Of a stretch of 64,000 nt of DNA, positions 10,212-19,931 are shown piece after piece; within the stretch, counting starts at the first letter, position 1, and each line of letters opens with the position of its first letter. Under the pieces are notes generated by a model. It saw only the letters and a list, made by a program, of their open reading frames with translations. It was not told the origin of the DNA and made no database searches. Made by a program: the position numbers and the translations under genes. The stretch comes from Aureimonas sp. ME7 (GTDB lineage: Bacteria > Pseudomonadota > Alphaproteobacteria > Rhizobiales > Rhizobiaceae). Location of the stretch: assembly GCF_903970965.1 (NCBI RefSeq), contig NZ_CAJCKW010000007.1, positions 124,001 through 188,000 of the forward strand, in the 5' to 3' direction.

Positions 10212-11213
10212 TCAGCGCACCACGAAGCCGTGGGCGAAGGGGTCGCGGTCGTCGATGAAGATCGTGTTGATCCCGGTCTGGCGCGCCCAGCCGGCGACGG
10301 AGGGCACGATGGCGGCGTGGTCGCCGACCCGCGCTTCGGCCTCGACCCGGCCGCGAAACAAGGAGCCGATGATGCTTTCGTGGACGAACTCGTCGCCGAC
10401 GTCGAGCCGGCCCTTGGCGGCGAGCTGGGCCATGCGCGCCGAGGTGCCGGTGCCGCAGGGAGAGCGGTCGATGGCCTTTTCGCCGTAGAACACGGCGTTG
10501 CGCGCATCGGCGCCCGCCACCGTCGGCGCCCCGGTCCACTGGATATGGCTGAGGCCGCGGATCTCGGGATGCTCGGGATGAACGAACTCGTATTTCGCGT
10601 TCAAGGCGGCGCGGAGCTTGGGCGAAAAGCCGACGAGCTCGCCGGCGGTGAAATCGGCCATGTCGCGGAAGTTAGTCTGCGGCTCGACGATGGCGTAGAA
10701 GTTGCCGCCATAGGCGACGTCCACCACGATCTCGCCGAGGCCCTCCACCTCGGCGGTAAGGCCTTCGGCGTGGAGATAGCCCGGCACGTTGGTCAGGCGC
10801 ACCTCCTCCACGAAGCGTCCTTCCTGGCGGTAGGTGATGTCGACCCGGCCGGCGGGCGCGTCGATCGAAAGGCGGCCGGGCTCGCGCGGGACGACGAGCC
10901 CGTTCTCGATCGCCATGGTGATCGTGCCGATCGTGCCGTGGCCGCACATCGGCAGGCAGCCGGAGGTTTCGATGAAGAGGACGGCGACGTCGCAGTCGGG
11001 CCGCGTCGGCGGATAAAGGATCGAGCCCGACATCATGTCGTGGCCGCGCGGCTCGAACATCAGCCCGGTGCGGATCCAGTCGAACTCGGCCAGAAAATGC
11101 GCCCGCTTCTCCAGCATCGTGTCGCCCCGGAGGAGCGGGCCGCCGCCCGTGACCAGCCGGACCGGATTGCCGCAGGTATGGCCGTCGAGGCAGGAGAACG
11201 TATGCTGGGCCAT
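10212..11213 (-). CDS. 4-hydroxyproline 2-epimerase (proline racemase family)
   Basis: Converts trans-4-hydroxy-L-proline to cis-4-hydroxy-D-proline, the first step of bacterial hydroxyproline use. 333 residues, normal length. Both catalytic cysteines are present: Cys90 in PMCGHGTIG and Cys253 in SPCGTGTSAR. The Cys/Cys pair indicates a racemase/epimerase rather than a dehydratase, which has Thr at the second site. A D-hydroxyproline-type FAD oxidoreductase and a DapA-family deaminase follow upstream on the same strand, which supports this specificity over proline racemase. Confidence 0.9.
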   Translation of the reverse strand: MAQHTFSCLDGHTCGNPVRLVTGGGPLLRGDTMLEKRAHFLAEFDWIRTGLMFEPRGHDMMSGSILYPPTRPDCDVAVLFIETSGCLPMCGHGTIGTITMAIENGLVVPREPGRLSIDAPAGRVDITYRQEGRFVEEVRLTNVPGYLHAEGLTAEVEGLGEIVVDVAYGGNFYAIVEPQTNFRDMADFTAGELVGFSPKLRAALNAKYEFVHPEHPEIRGLSHIQWTGAPTVAGADARNAVFYGEKAIDRSPCGTGTSARMAQLAAKGRLDVGDEFVHESIIGSLFRGRVEAEARVGDHAAIVPSVAGWARQTGINTIFIDDRDPFAHGFVVR

Positions 11214-11221
11214 GGGACGTC

Positions 11222-12463
11222 CTAGAAGCGCTGGGGCGAGAAGGGGGCGAGGTCGAGCGCAGTGGGGCGACCGAGGAGCAGGTCGGCGACGAGACGGGCG
11301 GTACCGGCCGACTGCGTCAGCCCGAGATGCCCGTGGCCGAAGGCATGGACGACCCGCCGGCTGGCGCGCGAGAAGCCGATCGCGGGCAGACTGTCGGGAA
11401 GGGAGGGGCGGAACCCCATCCAGCGGTCGCCCCCTTCGGTGCGCAGGGCGGGGAGAAACGCTTTCGCCTTGGCCAGCATCGCGTCCGATCGGCGGAAGTC
11501 CGGCGGGCGGTCGAGGCCGCCGAGTTCCACCGCGCCTCCGACGCGGATACCGGTGGACAGGCGCGAAACGACGAAGCCATGGCCGCCGAAGGTGACCTGC
11601 GTGCGCAGGTCGAGCGCATCCTCTGGCAGCGTCGTGTTGTAGCCGCGCTCGGTTTCCAGCGGAATGCGCTCGCCGAGCGTCGCAGCGATCCGGTGCGAGA
11701 ACGCCCCCGCCGCCAGCACCACCTGCGAAGCGCGCCGCGCCCCCCCGTCCATCTCGACGCCGACCGCACCCTGCTCCGGGCGCAGCGCGCGCACGGCCGC
11801 GCGCTCGATCACCCCGCCGTCCCGCGCGAAGCGCTCGGCCAGCGCCAGCACGTAGGCCTTCGGATCGGCGATCGAATGCCAGCCCGGCGTGAAGGTGCCG
11901 TGGGTGAAACGTGCGTCGATGCCGGGCTGGATCGCGGCCATCTCAGCGGCGCCGAGATCGCGGAATTCGATACCGTGCTCCTCGCGCGCATGCCAGCCGG
12001 GCAGCGACGCCTCGAACTCGCCCGCCCCCTCGTAGACCTGGAGATTGCCGTCGCGCCGCAGCATGGGAAGCGTGCCGGTCGCCGCCAGAAAGGGCTCCAG
12101 TTCGGCGCGCGACAGGTCCATCAGCGCGGCCTGCGCGCGGGCCGAGGCGGCGACGCGCTCGGGCGCGCAGGCCTTGGCGAAGCGCCACATCCAGGGCGCG
12201 ATACGCAAGGCATAAGCGGGCGGCACCGAAAGCGGCCCCAATGGATCGAGAAGCCAGCGCGGGGCGCGGCGCAGGAGGCCGGGCGAGGCGAGCGGCAGGA
12301 TGTCGGAAAAGGCGAAGGCGCCCGCATTGCCCGCCGAGGCGCCGGCCGCCGGACCTTCGCGGTCGAGAACGGTGACGGCGCGCCCGGCGCGCTGCAGGGC
12401 GATCGCGACGGAAAGGCCGACGACACCCGCCCCGACGACGATCACATGCTCGCTCGCACTCAC
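11222..12463 (-). CDS. FAD-dependent D-amino acid (cis-4-hydroxy-D-proline) dehydrogenase
   Basis: 413 residues of the DAO/DadA fold with the N-terminal FAD motif VVGAGVVGLS. In context it should oxidise cis-4-hydroxy-D-proline to 1-pyrroline-4-hydroxy-2-carboxylate. Start: no ATG is in frame near the FAD motif. The GTG at 12463 gives MSASEHVIVV and sits beside a purine-rich ggaacggag, though spacing is tight; a second GTG lies 6 codons on. It begins 11 bases after the deaminase stop and ends 8 bases before the epimerase start, so it is part of that operon. Confidence 0.87.
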   Translation of the reverse strand: MSASEHVIVVGAGVVGLSVAIALQRAGRAVTVLDREGPAAGASAGNAGAFAFSDILPLASPGLLRRAPRWLLDPLGPLSVPPAYALRIAPWMWRFAKACAPERVAASARAQAALMDLSRAELEPFLAATGTLPMLRRDGNLQVYEGAGEFEASLPGWHAREEHGIEFRDLGAAEMAAIQPGIDARFTHGTFTPGWHSIADPKAYVLALAERFARDGGVIERAAVRALRPEQGAVGVEMDGGARRASQVVLAAGAFSHRIAATLGERIPLETERGYNTTLPEDALDLRTQVTFGGHGFVVSRLSTGIRVGGAVELGGLDRPPDFRRSDAMLAKAKAFLPALRTEGGDRWMGFRPSLPDSLPAIGFSRASRRVVHAFGHGHLGLTQSAGTARLVADLLLGRPTALDLAPFSPQRF

Positions 12464-12474
12464 CTCCGTTCCGC

Positions 12475-13440
12475 TCAGGCGGCCCGATCGACGCGGGCGG
12501 CGTCCGGCTTGGCCGACCAATCGGCGTACCAGGCGTCGAAGAGCGTCAACTGCGCTTCGGCATAGCCGCGCTGCGAGTCCGACAGGGCGTCGGTCTCGTT
12601 GAAGTGGAGCGCGTATTCCCGGTGCCCCTTCAGCACCATCATGTGCTTGAAGTAGAGGACGAGGTCCGGCCCCTCGTCGAACGAGGACAGGACGGCGAGC
12701 GCGGCTTCGAGCTCCAGCGCGCGCCGGCGCGCGGCGGCATCGCCGGCAGCGGCCGCCTTCGACAGCTCGCACAGCTGGATGACCTCGCGCGGCAGGACGT
12801 TGCCGATGCCGGTGATGGCGCCCGTCGCCCCGCAATTGACGAAGCCGTGGACGACGGCGGTGTCGACGCCGACCATCAGCGTCACGCCGTCGTCGCGGCT
12901 GGTGATGTGCTCGGCGGCGTAGCGCAGGTCCGCCGGGCCGCCGAACTCCTTGAAGCCGACGAGGTTCGGGTGCTCGGCGCGCAAGGCGAAGAACAGGTCG
13001 GCCTTGGTGGCGAAGCCGTAGTAGGGGCTGTTGTAGATGACGGCCGGCAGGTCGGGCGCGGCCGCAAGCACCGCCTTGAAATGCGCCCGCTGAGCGGCCG
13101 GCACCGTCCCGCGCGACAGGACGCGCGGGATCACCATCAGGCCCTTGGCGCCGACGCGGGCCGCATGCGCCGCATGCGCCACGGCCGAGGCGGTGTTGAC
13201 CGCCCCGGTGCCCACGATCACCGGCACGCCGGCCTCGGCCAGCCGCTCCACGCCCTCCATGCGCTGGGCGTCGGTGAGAAGCGGCCAGTCGCCCATCGAG
13301 CCGCAATACACCACCGCCGACATGCCGGCCGCGATCAGCTCGCGCCCCTTGGCCACCAGCGCGTCGAAATCGGGTGTCCGGTCGGGGAGGCAGGGCGTCA
13401 TCAGCGCGGGCACCACGCCGGAGAAGATGGAAGCGTTCAT
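12475..13440 (-). CDS. DapA-family lyase, probable 1-pyrroline-4-hydroxy-2-carboxylate deaminase
   Basis: 321 residues of the DHDPS/NAL TIM-barrel family. Lys164 in LVGFKEFGG is the Schiff-base lysine and Tyr136 in VIYNSPYYG the proton relay. Next to the epimerase and FAD dehydrogenase it best fits the deaminase that turns the pyrroline product into 2-oxoglutarate semialdehyde. A true DapA for lysine synthesis is less likely in this context. Start ATG 13440 has GAGGAG about 9 bases upstream. The final enzyme of the route, the semialdehyde dehydrogenase, is not in the window. Confidence 0.85.
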   Translation of the reverse strand: MNASIFSGVVPALMTPCLPDRTPDFDALVAKGRELIAAGMSAVVYCGSMGDWPLLTDAQRMEGVERLAEAGVPVIVGTGAVNTASAVAHAAHAARVGAKGLMVIPRVLSRGTVPAAQRAHFKAVLAAAPDLPAVIYNSPYYGFATKADLFFALRAEHPNLVGFKEFGGPADLRYAAEHITSRDDGVTLMVGVDTAVVHGFVNCGATGAITGIGNVLPREVIQLCELSKAAAAGDAAARRRALELEAALAVLSSFDEGPDLVLYFKHMMVLKGHREYALHFNETDALSDSQRGYAEAQLTLFDAWYADWSAKPDAARVDRAA

Positions 13441-13529
13441 GGGATCGTTCTCCTCGGCGGGGCCGCGTTCAGGGCGTGAACTTCGCGTCTTTCCCTTTTT
13501 GCGGACAAACGCGGCCGCGACGCAAGCCT

Positions 13530-14564
13530 TCAGCCTGCCATGAGTTCGTGCACGCGCGGGGCGACGACGCGCCCGTAGAGGTCGATGCAGCGCATCAGGC
13601 GGGCATGCGGCAGCGGGCCGGCGCTGTATTTCAGGTCGAACCGGGAAAGGCCCAGCTTCGAGGCCGTGTCGGCGATCTTGCGTGCCACGGTTTCGGGCGA
13701 GCCGACATAAAGCGAGCCGTGCTCGATCTCGTGGACGAAGGCCGCGCGTTCGAGCGGCGGCCAGCCGCGCTCGGCGCCGATGCGCTGATGCATCTGCCGG
13801 TAGTCGTCGAAGAACTCCTCGCGCGCCGCCTCGTCTGTATCGGCGACATAGCCCGGCGAATGGACGCCGACCGGCAGCATGGGGCGTTCCATCTGCGCGC
13901 ATGCGCGGGCGTAGAGATCGACATAGGGGCGAAAGCGCCCCGGCGCGCCGCCGATGATCGCCAGCATCATCGGCAGGCCGTGGCGCGCCGCGCGCACCAC
14001 CGATTCCGGACTGCCGCCGACGCCCACCCACGCCGTGAAGGCGCCGCGTTCGGGGGAAGGGTACACGCCGGGCACGTCGAGCGGCGGGCGCACCGAGCCC
14101 CGCCAGGACACGGGGCCGCCCTTGAGGAGCGCGGCGAAGAGGTCGAGCTTTTCCTCGAACAGGCGCTCGTAGTCGGTAAGCGCCAGGCCGAACAGGGGAA
14201 AGGACTCGGTGAAGGAGCCGCGTCCGAGGATCGCCTCCGCGCGGCCCTCCGACAGGGCGTCGAGGGTGGAGAAGCGCTGGAACACGCGCACGGGGTCGTC
14301 CGAAGACAGGACGGTGACGGCCGAGCCGAGGCGGATGCGGCGCGTGCGCGCGGCCAGCGCGCCCAGCACCACTTCGGGCGCCGACACGGCGAAATCCGCC
14401 CGGTGATGCTCGCCGACCCCGAAGAAGGCGAGGCCCAGTTCGTCGGCCAGAACCCCCTCCTCCACCACGTCGCGGATCACCGCGCCGTGCGATTTCGCCG
14501 AGCCGTCGTCGGCGCGGGTAACGTCGCCGAACGTGTCGAGGCCGAGTTCCAAGGGTTGGGTCAT
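13530..14564 (-). CDS. LLM-class flavin-dependent oxidoreductase (luciferase-like)
   Basis: 344 residues of the bacterial luciferase-like monooxygenase family. Family features include GVGEHHRADF (about 49-58), the TRRIRLGSAVTVLSS block and the RGSFTESFPLF region. Such proteins use FMN or F420; which one cannot be read here. The nearest family members are the Atu2307/SP_0267-like flavin oxidoreductases found in many alphaproteobacteria. It lies 89 bases upstream of the hydroxyproline deaminase on the same strand, so it may be loosely co-expressed, but it has no known role in that pathway. Confidence 0.82.
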   Translation of the reverse strand: MTQPLELGLDTFGDVTRADDGSAKSHGAVIRDVVEEGVLADELGLAFFGVGEHHRADFAVSAPEVVLGALAARTRRIRLGSAVTVLSSDDPVRVFQRFSTLDALSEGRAEAILGRGSFTESFPLFGLALTDYERLFEEKLDLFAALLKGGPVSWRGSVRPPLDVPGVYPSPERGAFTAWVGVGGSPESVVRAARHGLPMMLAIIGGAPGRFRPYVDLYARACAQMERPMLPVGVHSPGYVADTDEAAREEFFDDYRQMHQRIGAERGWPPLERAAFVHEIEHGSLYVGSPETVARKIADTASKLGLSRFDLKYSAGPLPHARLMRCIDLYGRVVAPRVHELMAG

Positions 14565-14747
14565 CAGGGTCTCCCGTGCGCGCCGATCCTCCGATCCCTT
14601 AGAACGCGGCGTGCGATGCGAACAGGGGTGCGGCCGCGTGCCGGCGATGACGGAGCGTTCAAGCATGCGCATACGGGACGGGCGCTGGAACCGGCCGGCC
14701 GGTGAGGACTTCCCCTCCCACAAGACGCCACGAGAGGATATCCGCCC

Positions 14748-14948
14748 ATGTCCCGCATCGACGAGACCGCCCCCACGGGCCGCGAGGAAACCGAGACCGA
14801 CCGCATCAACCGTTACGAGCGCAGCCTTCCCAATGGCGGCCGGGTGGAAAACGAGCCCGACCCGGAAAACGAGGAGGAAGGCGGCCTCGTGCCGGACCCC
14901 GACACGAGCGAGGTCGCCCCGGGCACGCTCCCGCGCCCAGCCATCTAA
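14748..14948 (+). CDS. Small acidic hypothetical protein
   Basis: 66 residues, very rich in Glu, Asp, Pro and Arg, with no hydrophobic stretch and no cysteine. It is probably a disordered cytoplasmic protein. The ATG at 14748 has a good Shine-Dalgarno (GAGAGGA) about 9 bases upstream, and the stop is TAA. It stands alone between two leftward genes, so it must have its own promoter in 14565-14747. I do not recognise the family. Confidence 0.65.
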   Translation: MSRIDETAPTGREETETDRINRYERSLPNGGRVENEPDPENEEEGGLVPDPDTSEVAPGTLPRPAI

Positions 14949-14976
14949 GGCTCGCCTCTCCCGCGCCCCCGTTCCC

Positions 14977-16119
14977 TCACAAGGGGAGGGCGAACTGCGC
15001 CGGCTCGTCCGTCCGTTCGCCCTCGCGCCCTTCTTCCAGCGCCGACAGCGTCACGCCGAGAAGGCGGACGCCGCGGGGGTCGGCCGGCAGGTCGGCGAGC
15101 AACCGGAACGCGGCGCGCTCGATATCGGCACGCGAGGCGACGGGTGCCGGCGAGGACTGGGCGCGGGTGATCTGGCGGAAGTCGGCATACTTGACCTTGA
15201 GCGTCACTGTGCGCCCGCGCGTGCCGGCCGTTTCGCAGTGCCGCCACACCTTGTCGATGATCGGCCCGAGCGCTTCGCGCATCTCGTGCTCCGTATGAAG
15301 GTCGGCCGAGAACGTGTTCTCAGCGCCCACCGACTTGCGGATGCGGTTGGCGCGCACCGGGCGCTCGTCGAGCCCACGCGAGATGCCGTAGTAATAGGGC
15401 CCGATCTTGCCGAAGCGCTCCTGAAGAAAACCGAGCGACTGCGCCTTGAGGTCGGCGCCCGTGCGGATGCCGAGGTGCTCCATCTTGGCGGCCGTCGCCG
15501 GCCCGACGCCGTGGAAGCGGGCAACGGGCAGCGTTTCCACGAAGCGCTCGCCCATGGCCGGCGTCACGACGAAGAGCCCGTCGGGCTTACGGTGGTCGGA
15601 GGCGAGCTTGGCGAGGAACTTGTTGTAGGACACGCCCGCCGAGGCCGTCAGCCCGGTTTCCTCGCGGATGCGCCGGCGGATATCTTGCGCGATCGCGGTG
15701 GCCGAGGCGATCGCCTGCTTGTTCTGCGTCACGTCGAGATAGGCCTCGTCCAGGGACAAGGGCTCGATGATGTCGGTGTGTTCGGCGAAGATCGCGCGGA
15801 TCTGCGCCGACACCGCCTTGTAGACGTCGAACCGGGGCTTGACGAAGACCAGCGCCGGGCAGCGCCGCCGGGCGGTGACCGAGGGCATAGCCGAGCGCAC
15901 GCCGAAGACGCGCGCCTCGTAGCTCGCCGCCGCCACCACGCCGCGCTCCGCCGAGCCGCCCACGGCGACCGGCAGGCCGCGCAAGGATGGATCGTCGCGC
16001 TGTTCCACGGAAGCATAGAAGGCGTCCATGTCGATATGGATCACCTTGCGCCCGCCCGGGCCCGCTTGCCCTGCGGCGTCGGCGGCGATGGGGGAAAGGG
16101 CGGCACGGCGATCGGACAT
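14977..16119 (-). CDS. dinB: DNA polymerase IV (Y-family translesion polymerase)
   Basis: Copies past damaged bases without proofreading. 380 residues from ATG 16119. Catalytic acidic residues lie in HIDMDAFYASVEQ (about 29-41) and SLDEAYLDV. The fingers, the palm and a C-terminal little-finger domain (about 245-350) are present; the short end ALPL could be a beta-clamp-binding tail. A GTG 63 bases upstream (16182) has a purine-rich GGGAG and is an alternative start; I prefer the ATG because the family usually begins shortly before the KVIHIDMDAFY block. No LexA box was identified upstream. Confidence 0.92.
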   Translation of the reverse strand: MSDRRAALSPIAADAAGQAGPGGRKVIHIDMDAFYASVEQRDDPSLRGLPVAVGGSAERGVVAAASYEARVFGVRSAMPSVTARRRCPALVFVKPRFDVYKAVSAQIRAIFAEHTDIIEPLSLDEAYLDVTQNKQAIASATAIAQDIRRRIREETGLTASAGVSYNKFLAKLASDHRKPDGLFVVTPAMGERFVETLPVARFHGVGPATAAKMEHLGIRTGADLKAQSLGFLQERFGKIGPYYYGISRGLDERPVRANRIRKSVGAENTFSADLHTEHEMREALGPIIDKVWRHCETAGTRGRTVTLKVKYADFRQITRAQSSPAPVASRADIERAAFRLLADLPADPRGVRLLGVTLSALEEGREGERTDEPAQFALPL

Positions 16120-16380
16120 GACGTGGGCGACGATGCCGCGAGGCAGGCCGATCCGCAATGGCCCATCGGCTGGAAACGACACGGGAAACGCCGTCTCCCT
16201 TCCCGGTCCCTCGGCTCTTGCCGAGCGCGATCCACCGTCAGTTGTAAGACATAATTTAAGCCCGTCTGCTTAGGTGGGGAGGATCGACCCTTTCGGTCGC
16301 CGACGGTCCTTGGATGTCGGCCCTCATCGGCCCCGCTCTGCTTCGGCGACGAAGCCGAGCCCTCTTCTCGAAGTTGTCCC

Positions 16381-18306
16381 ATGCGCTTGGCAGATTTCCG
16401 GCTGTCTCGAAAGATCGCGGCAGCCTTTGCAATCCTCGTCGTGGCCGCGGCCTGTATGGGGGGCGTCGTCTACTCCAAGCTGGAAGCGATCGACGAGGTT
16501 CTGGACGACAACGGGCACGTCAACCAGACGCTCGGCAGCGCGCTTCAGGCCCGCCTCTTCCTGTCGCGCCAGGAAAACTCGCTGCGCGGCCTTCTCCTGA
16601 CGCGCGAAGCGCGGCGCGAAAAGAGCATCGCTACCCAGCGCGACAAGTTCGTCGAGAACGTCGACACGATCGCCCGCCTCGAGGCGAACGATCCGGACAC
16701 GATGGCGGCGGTGGACACCATCCGTTCGGGAATCGCCAACTGGCACGAGCAGATCGTGCAGCCCGCGATCGGACTGGCGCGGGACCCGGCAACCGTGCCC
16801 CAGGCCGTGACGCTGGCCTTCTCGGATCAGGCCAACGCCTTGGTCGAGCCGATGGAAAAGGCGATCGACGCCATCACCGCCTCGGCCCAGGCCAGCGTGG
16901 CGGAGAATGCCGCCACTCTCCAGGAATCGGCCCTCGTCAGCAAGATCACGCTTGGCGTCGGCATCTCGTCGCTCCTGGCACTGGCGGTGCTGCTCGGCTG
17001 GGCCTTGTCGCGCGGCATCGCGGCTCCGGTGAACCGCCTGCGCGCCGTGATGGCCAGGCTGGCGGCCGGCGACAATGGGGTCGAGGTTCCCGCCGTGGAG
17101 CGCGGCGACGAGATCGGCGAGATGGCGAAAGCCGTACTCACCTTCCGTCAGGCGGCGGTGGAGCGCGTCGCGCTGGAAGCGGAGGCCGAGGCTTCGCGTC
17201 GGCGCGAGGCGGACGAGCGCGATCGGCGCACGCGCCTGGAAGCGGGATCGGCCGAAGCGCTTCGCGCCTTCGTCATGGATATCGAAGCGGGCTTCGAACA
17301 GCTGGCCGAGGGCGACCTGCGGGTGCGCCTCGACCGGCCGGTCGCGCCGGAATACGAGGCGATCCGCGCCCGCTTCAACGAAAGCGTGTCGCGCCTCGAC
17401 GAGGCGCTCGGCTCCGTGGTCGGCTCGATCGGCTCGATCCGCACCGGCCTGTCCGAAATCAGCGTCGCCTCCAACGATCTCGCCCAGCGCACCGAGCAGC
17501 AGGCGGCGAGCCTGGAGGAAACGGTCGCCGCCCTGTCCGAGGTGACGCGCGGCATCGGTGAGACGGCGGGCGGTGCGGCCCGCGCCCAGGCGTCGGCCGA
17601 AGCCACCCGCGCCAGTGCCCAGAAGGGCGGCGCCATCGTCGGCCAGGCGGTGGACGCGATGCAGGCGATCGAGCAGTCGTCCGAAAAGATCGGCCGCATC
17701 ATCGGCGTGATCGACGAGATCGCCTTCCAGACCAACCTCCTGGCGCTCAATGCCGGTGTCGAGGCAGCGCGCGCCGGCGAGGCGGGCAGAGGCTTCGCGG
17801 TGGTGGCGCAGGAGGTGCGCGGGCTCGCACAGCGCTCGGCGGAAGCAGCCAAGGAGATCAAGGAGCTGATCTCGACCTCGACTGCCCAGGTCGGAAACGG
17901 CGTGGAACTCGTGGCCGCCTCGGGCCGGAGCCTCGAGGAGATTGTCGCGCAGGTGTCGGAGATGAGCCGCACGGTCGCCGAGATCGCCCGCTCGGCCAAG
18001 GAGCAGGCGGTGGCCTTGAAGGAGGTGTCCACGGCCGCCGACCAGATGGACAAGGTGACCCAGCAGAACGCGGCGATGGTGGAGGAAGCGACCGCCGCCG
18101 CGCAGACCCTGTCGGGCGAAACCGAGGAACTCGGCCACCTGGCCGGCCGCTTCCGCACCGGCGCCTCCGCCGGGATGGAGCCCGCCACCCGGCGCACGCC
18201 CCCGGTCCGGCCCGCCGCGCCTGTCCAACGGGTCGTCCAGATGCGCACCACCGGCCACGGCGGCGCCGCACCGGCGGCATCGGTGGACAGCTGGGAAGAG
18301 TTCTGA
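16381..18306 (+). CDS. Methyl-accepting chemotaxis protein
   Basis: 641 residues. TM1 (about 9-30), a periplasmic four-helix-type sensor region (about 31-190), TM2 (about 194-212), HAMP (about 212-265), a second HAMP-like linker (about 290-345), then the signalling domain. Its hairpin tip is at about 441-490 ([23 protein letters not shown]), which binds CheA and CheW. The protein ends in a Pro/Ala-rich linker and SWEEF, resembling the C-terminal pentapeptide that tethers CheR and CheB. No other chemotaxis genes are nearby, so the ligand is unknown. Confidence 0.92.
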   Translation: MRLADFRLSRKIAAAFAILVVAAACMGGVVYSKLEAIDEVLDDNGHVNQTLGSALQARLFLSRQENSLRGLLLTREARREKSIATQRDKFVENVDTIARLEANDPDTMAAVDTIRSGIANWHEQIVQPAIGLARDPATVPQAVTLAFSDQANALVEPMEKAIDAITASAQASVAENAATLQESALVSKITLGVGISSLLALAVLLGWALSRGIAAPVNRLRAVMARLAAGDNGVEVPAVERGDEIGEMAKAVLTFRQAAVERVALEAEAEASRRREADERDRRTRLEAGSAEALRAFVMDIEAGFEQLAEGDLRVRLDRPVAPEYEAIRARFNESVSRLDEALGSVVGSIGSIRTGLSEISVASNDLAQRTEQQAASLEETVAALSEVTRGIGETAGGAARAQASAEATRASAQKGGAIVGQAVDAMQAIEQSSEKIGRIIGVIDEIAFQTNLLALNAGVEAARAGEAGRGFAVVAQEVRGLAQRSAEAAKEIKELISTSTAQVGNGVELVAASGRSLEEIVAQVSEMSRTVAEIARSAKEQAVALKEVSTAADQMDKVTQQNAAMVEEATAAAQTLSGETEELGHLAGRFRTGASAGMEPATRRTPPVRPAAPVQRVVQMRTTGHGGAAPAASVDSWEEF

Positions 18307-18353
18307 TCAGGAGCGGGTTTGCCGGCCGGTCGTTTTCGAAACGAGAATCGATG

Positions 18354-18380
18354 CGGGCGCCGAAGGGCGCCCGTTTCGGT
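18354..18380 (+). terminator. Rho-independent terminator after the chemoreceptor
   Basis: A perfect 8-bp GC-rich stem (18354-18361 with 18366-18373) and 4-base loop, followed by TTTCGGTTT, 48 bases after the receptor stop. It also separates the chemoreceptor from the convergent kinase gene ending at 18401. Confidence 0.75.
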
Positions 18381-18400
18381 TTGCCGGTTCGGTTGGGCGC

Positions 18401-19921
18401 TTACGCCCCCGGCCGCTCCCTTTGGCGGGCGGCCAGACGCCGCGACAAGGGACCCAAGAGTTCGGTCGCCTCCAGATAGTCGCCGAGGAGTTCGCCGTAG
18501 CGGCGATGGGCGGCCATGTCGGGTTCGACGATCGTGGCGGGCGGCACGACGGCCTTGGCCGCCGCGCGAAGATCGCGCACGAGGCCGGCGCCGGCGGCCG
18601 CCGAAGCCGCCGCACCGATGATCGTCAGATTGGCTTTCGACGGCAGTTCCACCGGTCGGCCGATGGCATCCACCGTCGCCTTCAGCCACAGGGGATTGCG
18701 CGAATAGCCGCCCGAGGTGACGATGCGCCGACAGGGCACGCCGAGCTCGTCCATCCGCCGGAGGACGTTGGCGGAGGCGAGCGCCACCCCTTCCACTGCC
18801 GCGTGGTAGAGCGAGGCGCGGTCGTGGCCGAGCGACAGGCCGAGCACGGCGCCGCGCAGGTGCGGGTCGCGGTAGGGCGTGCGGTTGCCCATGAAGTAGT
18901 CGAGCGCGAGAAGCCCGCTGCCGCCGACCGGAATGCGCGCCGCCGCCTCGCACAATTCGTCGTGCCCCGCCCCGTCGAGGGCGAAGATCTCGCGCGAGAA
19001 CCAGGACAGGACCGAGCCGGCGGACACCTGCCCGGCTTCCACCAGCCAGCGATCGTCCACCAGCGCATGGGGATAGGGCCCCCAGAAGCCCGGCACGGCC
19101 CGCTCCTCGGCCAGCTGGAAGAGATGGACGACGGAGGTGCCGCCGATCATCAGAAGGTCGCCCGGCTCGATCGTGTCGGCACCGAGAATCCCGACATGCG
19201 CGTCGATGCCCCCTTGCGCCACCGCCGGGCGGCCGCGCAAGCCGAGATGGGCGGCGGCCTCCGCGCTCAGGCGCTCGACGGGCGCGCCGACGGGCAGGAT
19301 CGGCTGGGGCAGCTTGGCGGCGAGATCGGGCACGCCGAGGCTTGCGAAGAGATCGTCGTGGAAGCACCCGGCCGCGCTGTCGTAGTTCCACTTGCAGGTC
19401 GCGTTCATGCGCGAGCCGACCCAGCGGCCGGTGAGGCGGAAGTTGATCCAGTCGAGGCATTCGCAGATCACGTCGGCCCCGGCGTAGACGTCCCCCTCGT
19501 GCCGGGCGAGCCACATGGCTTTGGGCACCAGCCATTCGGCGGCGTCGCTGCCGCCCGAAAAGCGCAGGACGGGATGGTCCCGCGCCGCCGTCAGGTCGGA
19601 TTCGGCCGCCGCCCGGCAGTCCATCCACAGGAGTGCGGGGCGCAGCGGCGCCCCGTCCCGTCGACAGGCGACCACGGTGGAGGCGGTGGTCGCCGCGCAG
19701 ATACCGGCGATCTCGGGGGTACCAAGATCGCGGAGCGCGGCACGCGAGGCTCGGCCGAGCGCCTCCCACCAGTCCGCCGGGTTCTGTTCGGCCCAGCCGG
19801 GCTGGGGATGGCGGGTCGCGTATTCGGCCTCGGCTTCGCCGAGCATGCGGCGCGCCTCGAGATCGAAGACGCCGACGCGCACGCCGCCGGTGCCGAAGTC
19901 GAGGCCGAGAAGAAGCGCCAT
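18401..19921 (-). CDS. FGGY-family carbohydrate kinase
   Basis: ATP-dependent sugar or polyol kinase of 506 residues, normal FGGY length. The N-terminal phosphate loop is LGLDFGTGGVRVGVFD, and the second domain has GGTSVVHLF and the adenine-binding VTSGGYSRNPLW. It looks nearer to ribulokinase/YoaC-type kinases than to glycerol kinase; the substrate is not readable. It is the last gene of a long leftward operon, 10 bases after the Zn-dehydrogenase. A second FGGY kinase lies upstream in the same operon, so two substrates or two branch points are likely. Confidence 0.88.
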   Translation of the reverse strand: MALLLGLDFGTGGVRVGVFDLEARRMLGEAEAEYATRHPQPGWAEQNPADWWEALGRASRAALRDLGTPEIAGICAATTASTVVACRRDGAPLRPALLWMDCRAAAESDLTAARDHPVLRFSGGSDAAEWLVPKAMWLARHEGDVYAGADVICECLDWINFRLTGRWVGSRMNATCKWNYDSAAGCFHDDLFASLGVPDLAAKLPQPILPVGAPVERLSAEAAAHLGLRGRPAVAQGGIDAHVGILGADTIEPGDLLMIGGTSVVHLFQLAEERAVPGFWGPYPHALVDDRWLVEAGQVSAGSVLSWFSREIFALDGAGHDELCEAAARIPVGGSGLLALDYFMGNRTPYRDPHLRGAVLGLSLGHDRASLYHAAVEGVALASANVLRRMDELGVPCRRIVTSGGYSRNPLWLKATVDAIGRPVELPSKANLTIIGAAASAAAGAGLVRDLRAAAKAVVPPATIVEPDMAAHRRYGELLGDYLEATELLGPLSRRLAARQRERPGA

Positions 19922-19931
19922 CAGCGACCCC

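Noticed and set aside
14565-14747. LexA/SOS box for dinB or neighbouring genes.
   Set aside because: No GTTC-N7-GTTC (alphaproteobacterial SOS box) was seen here or upstream of dinB at 16120-16380.
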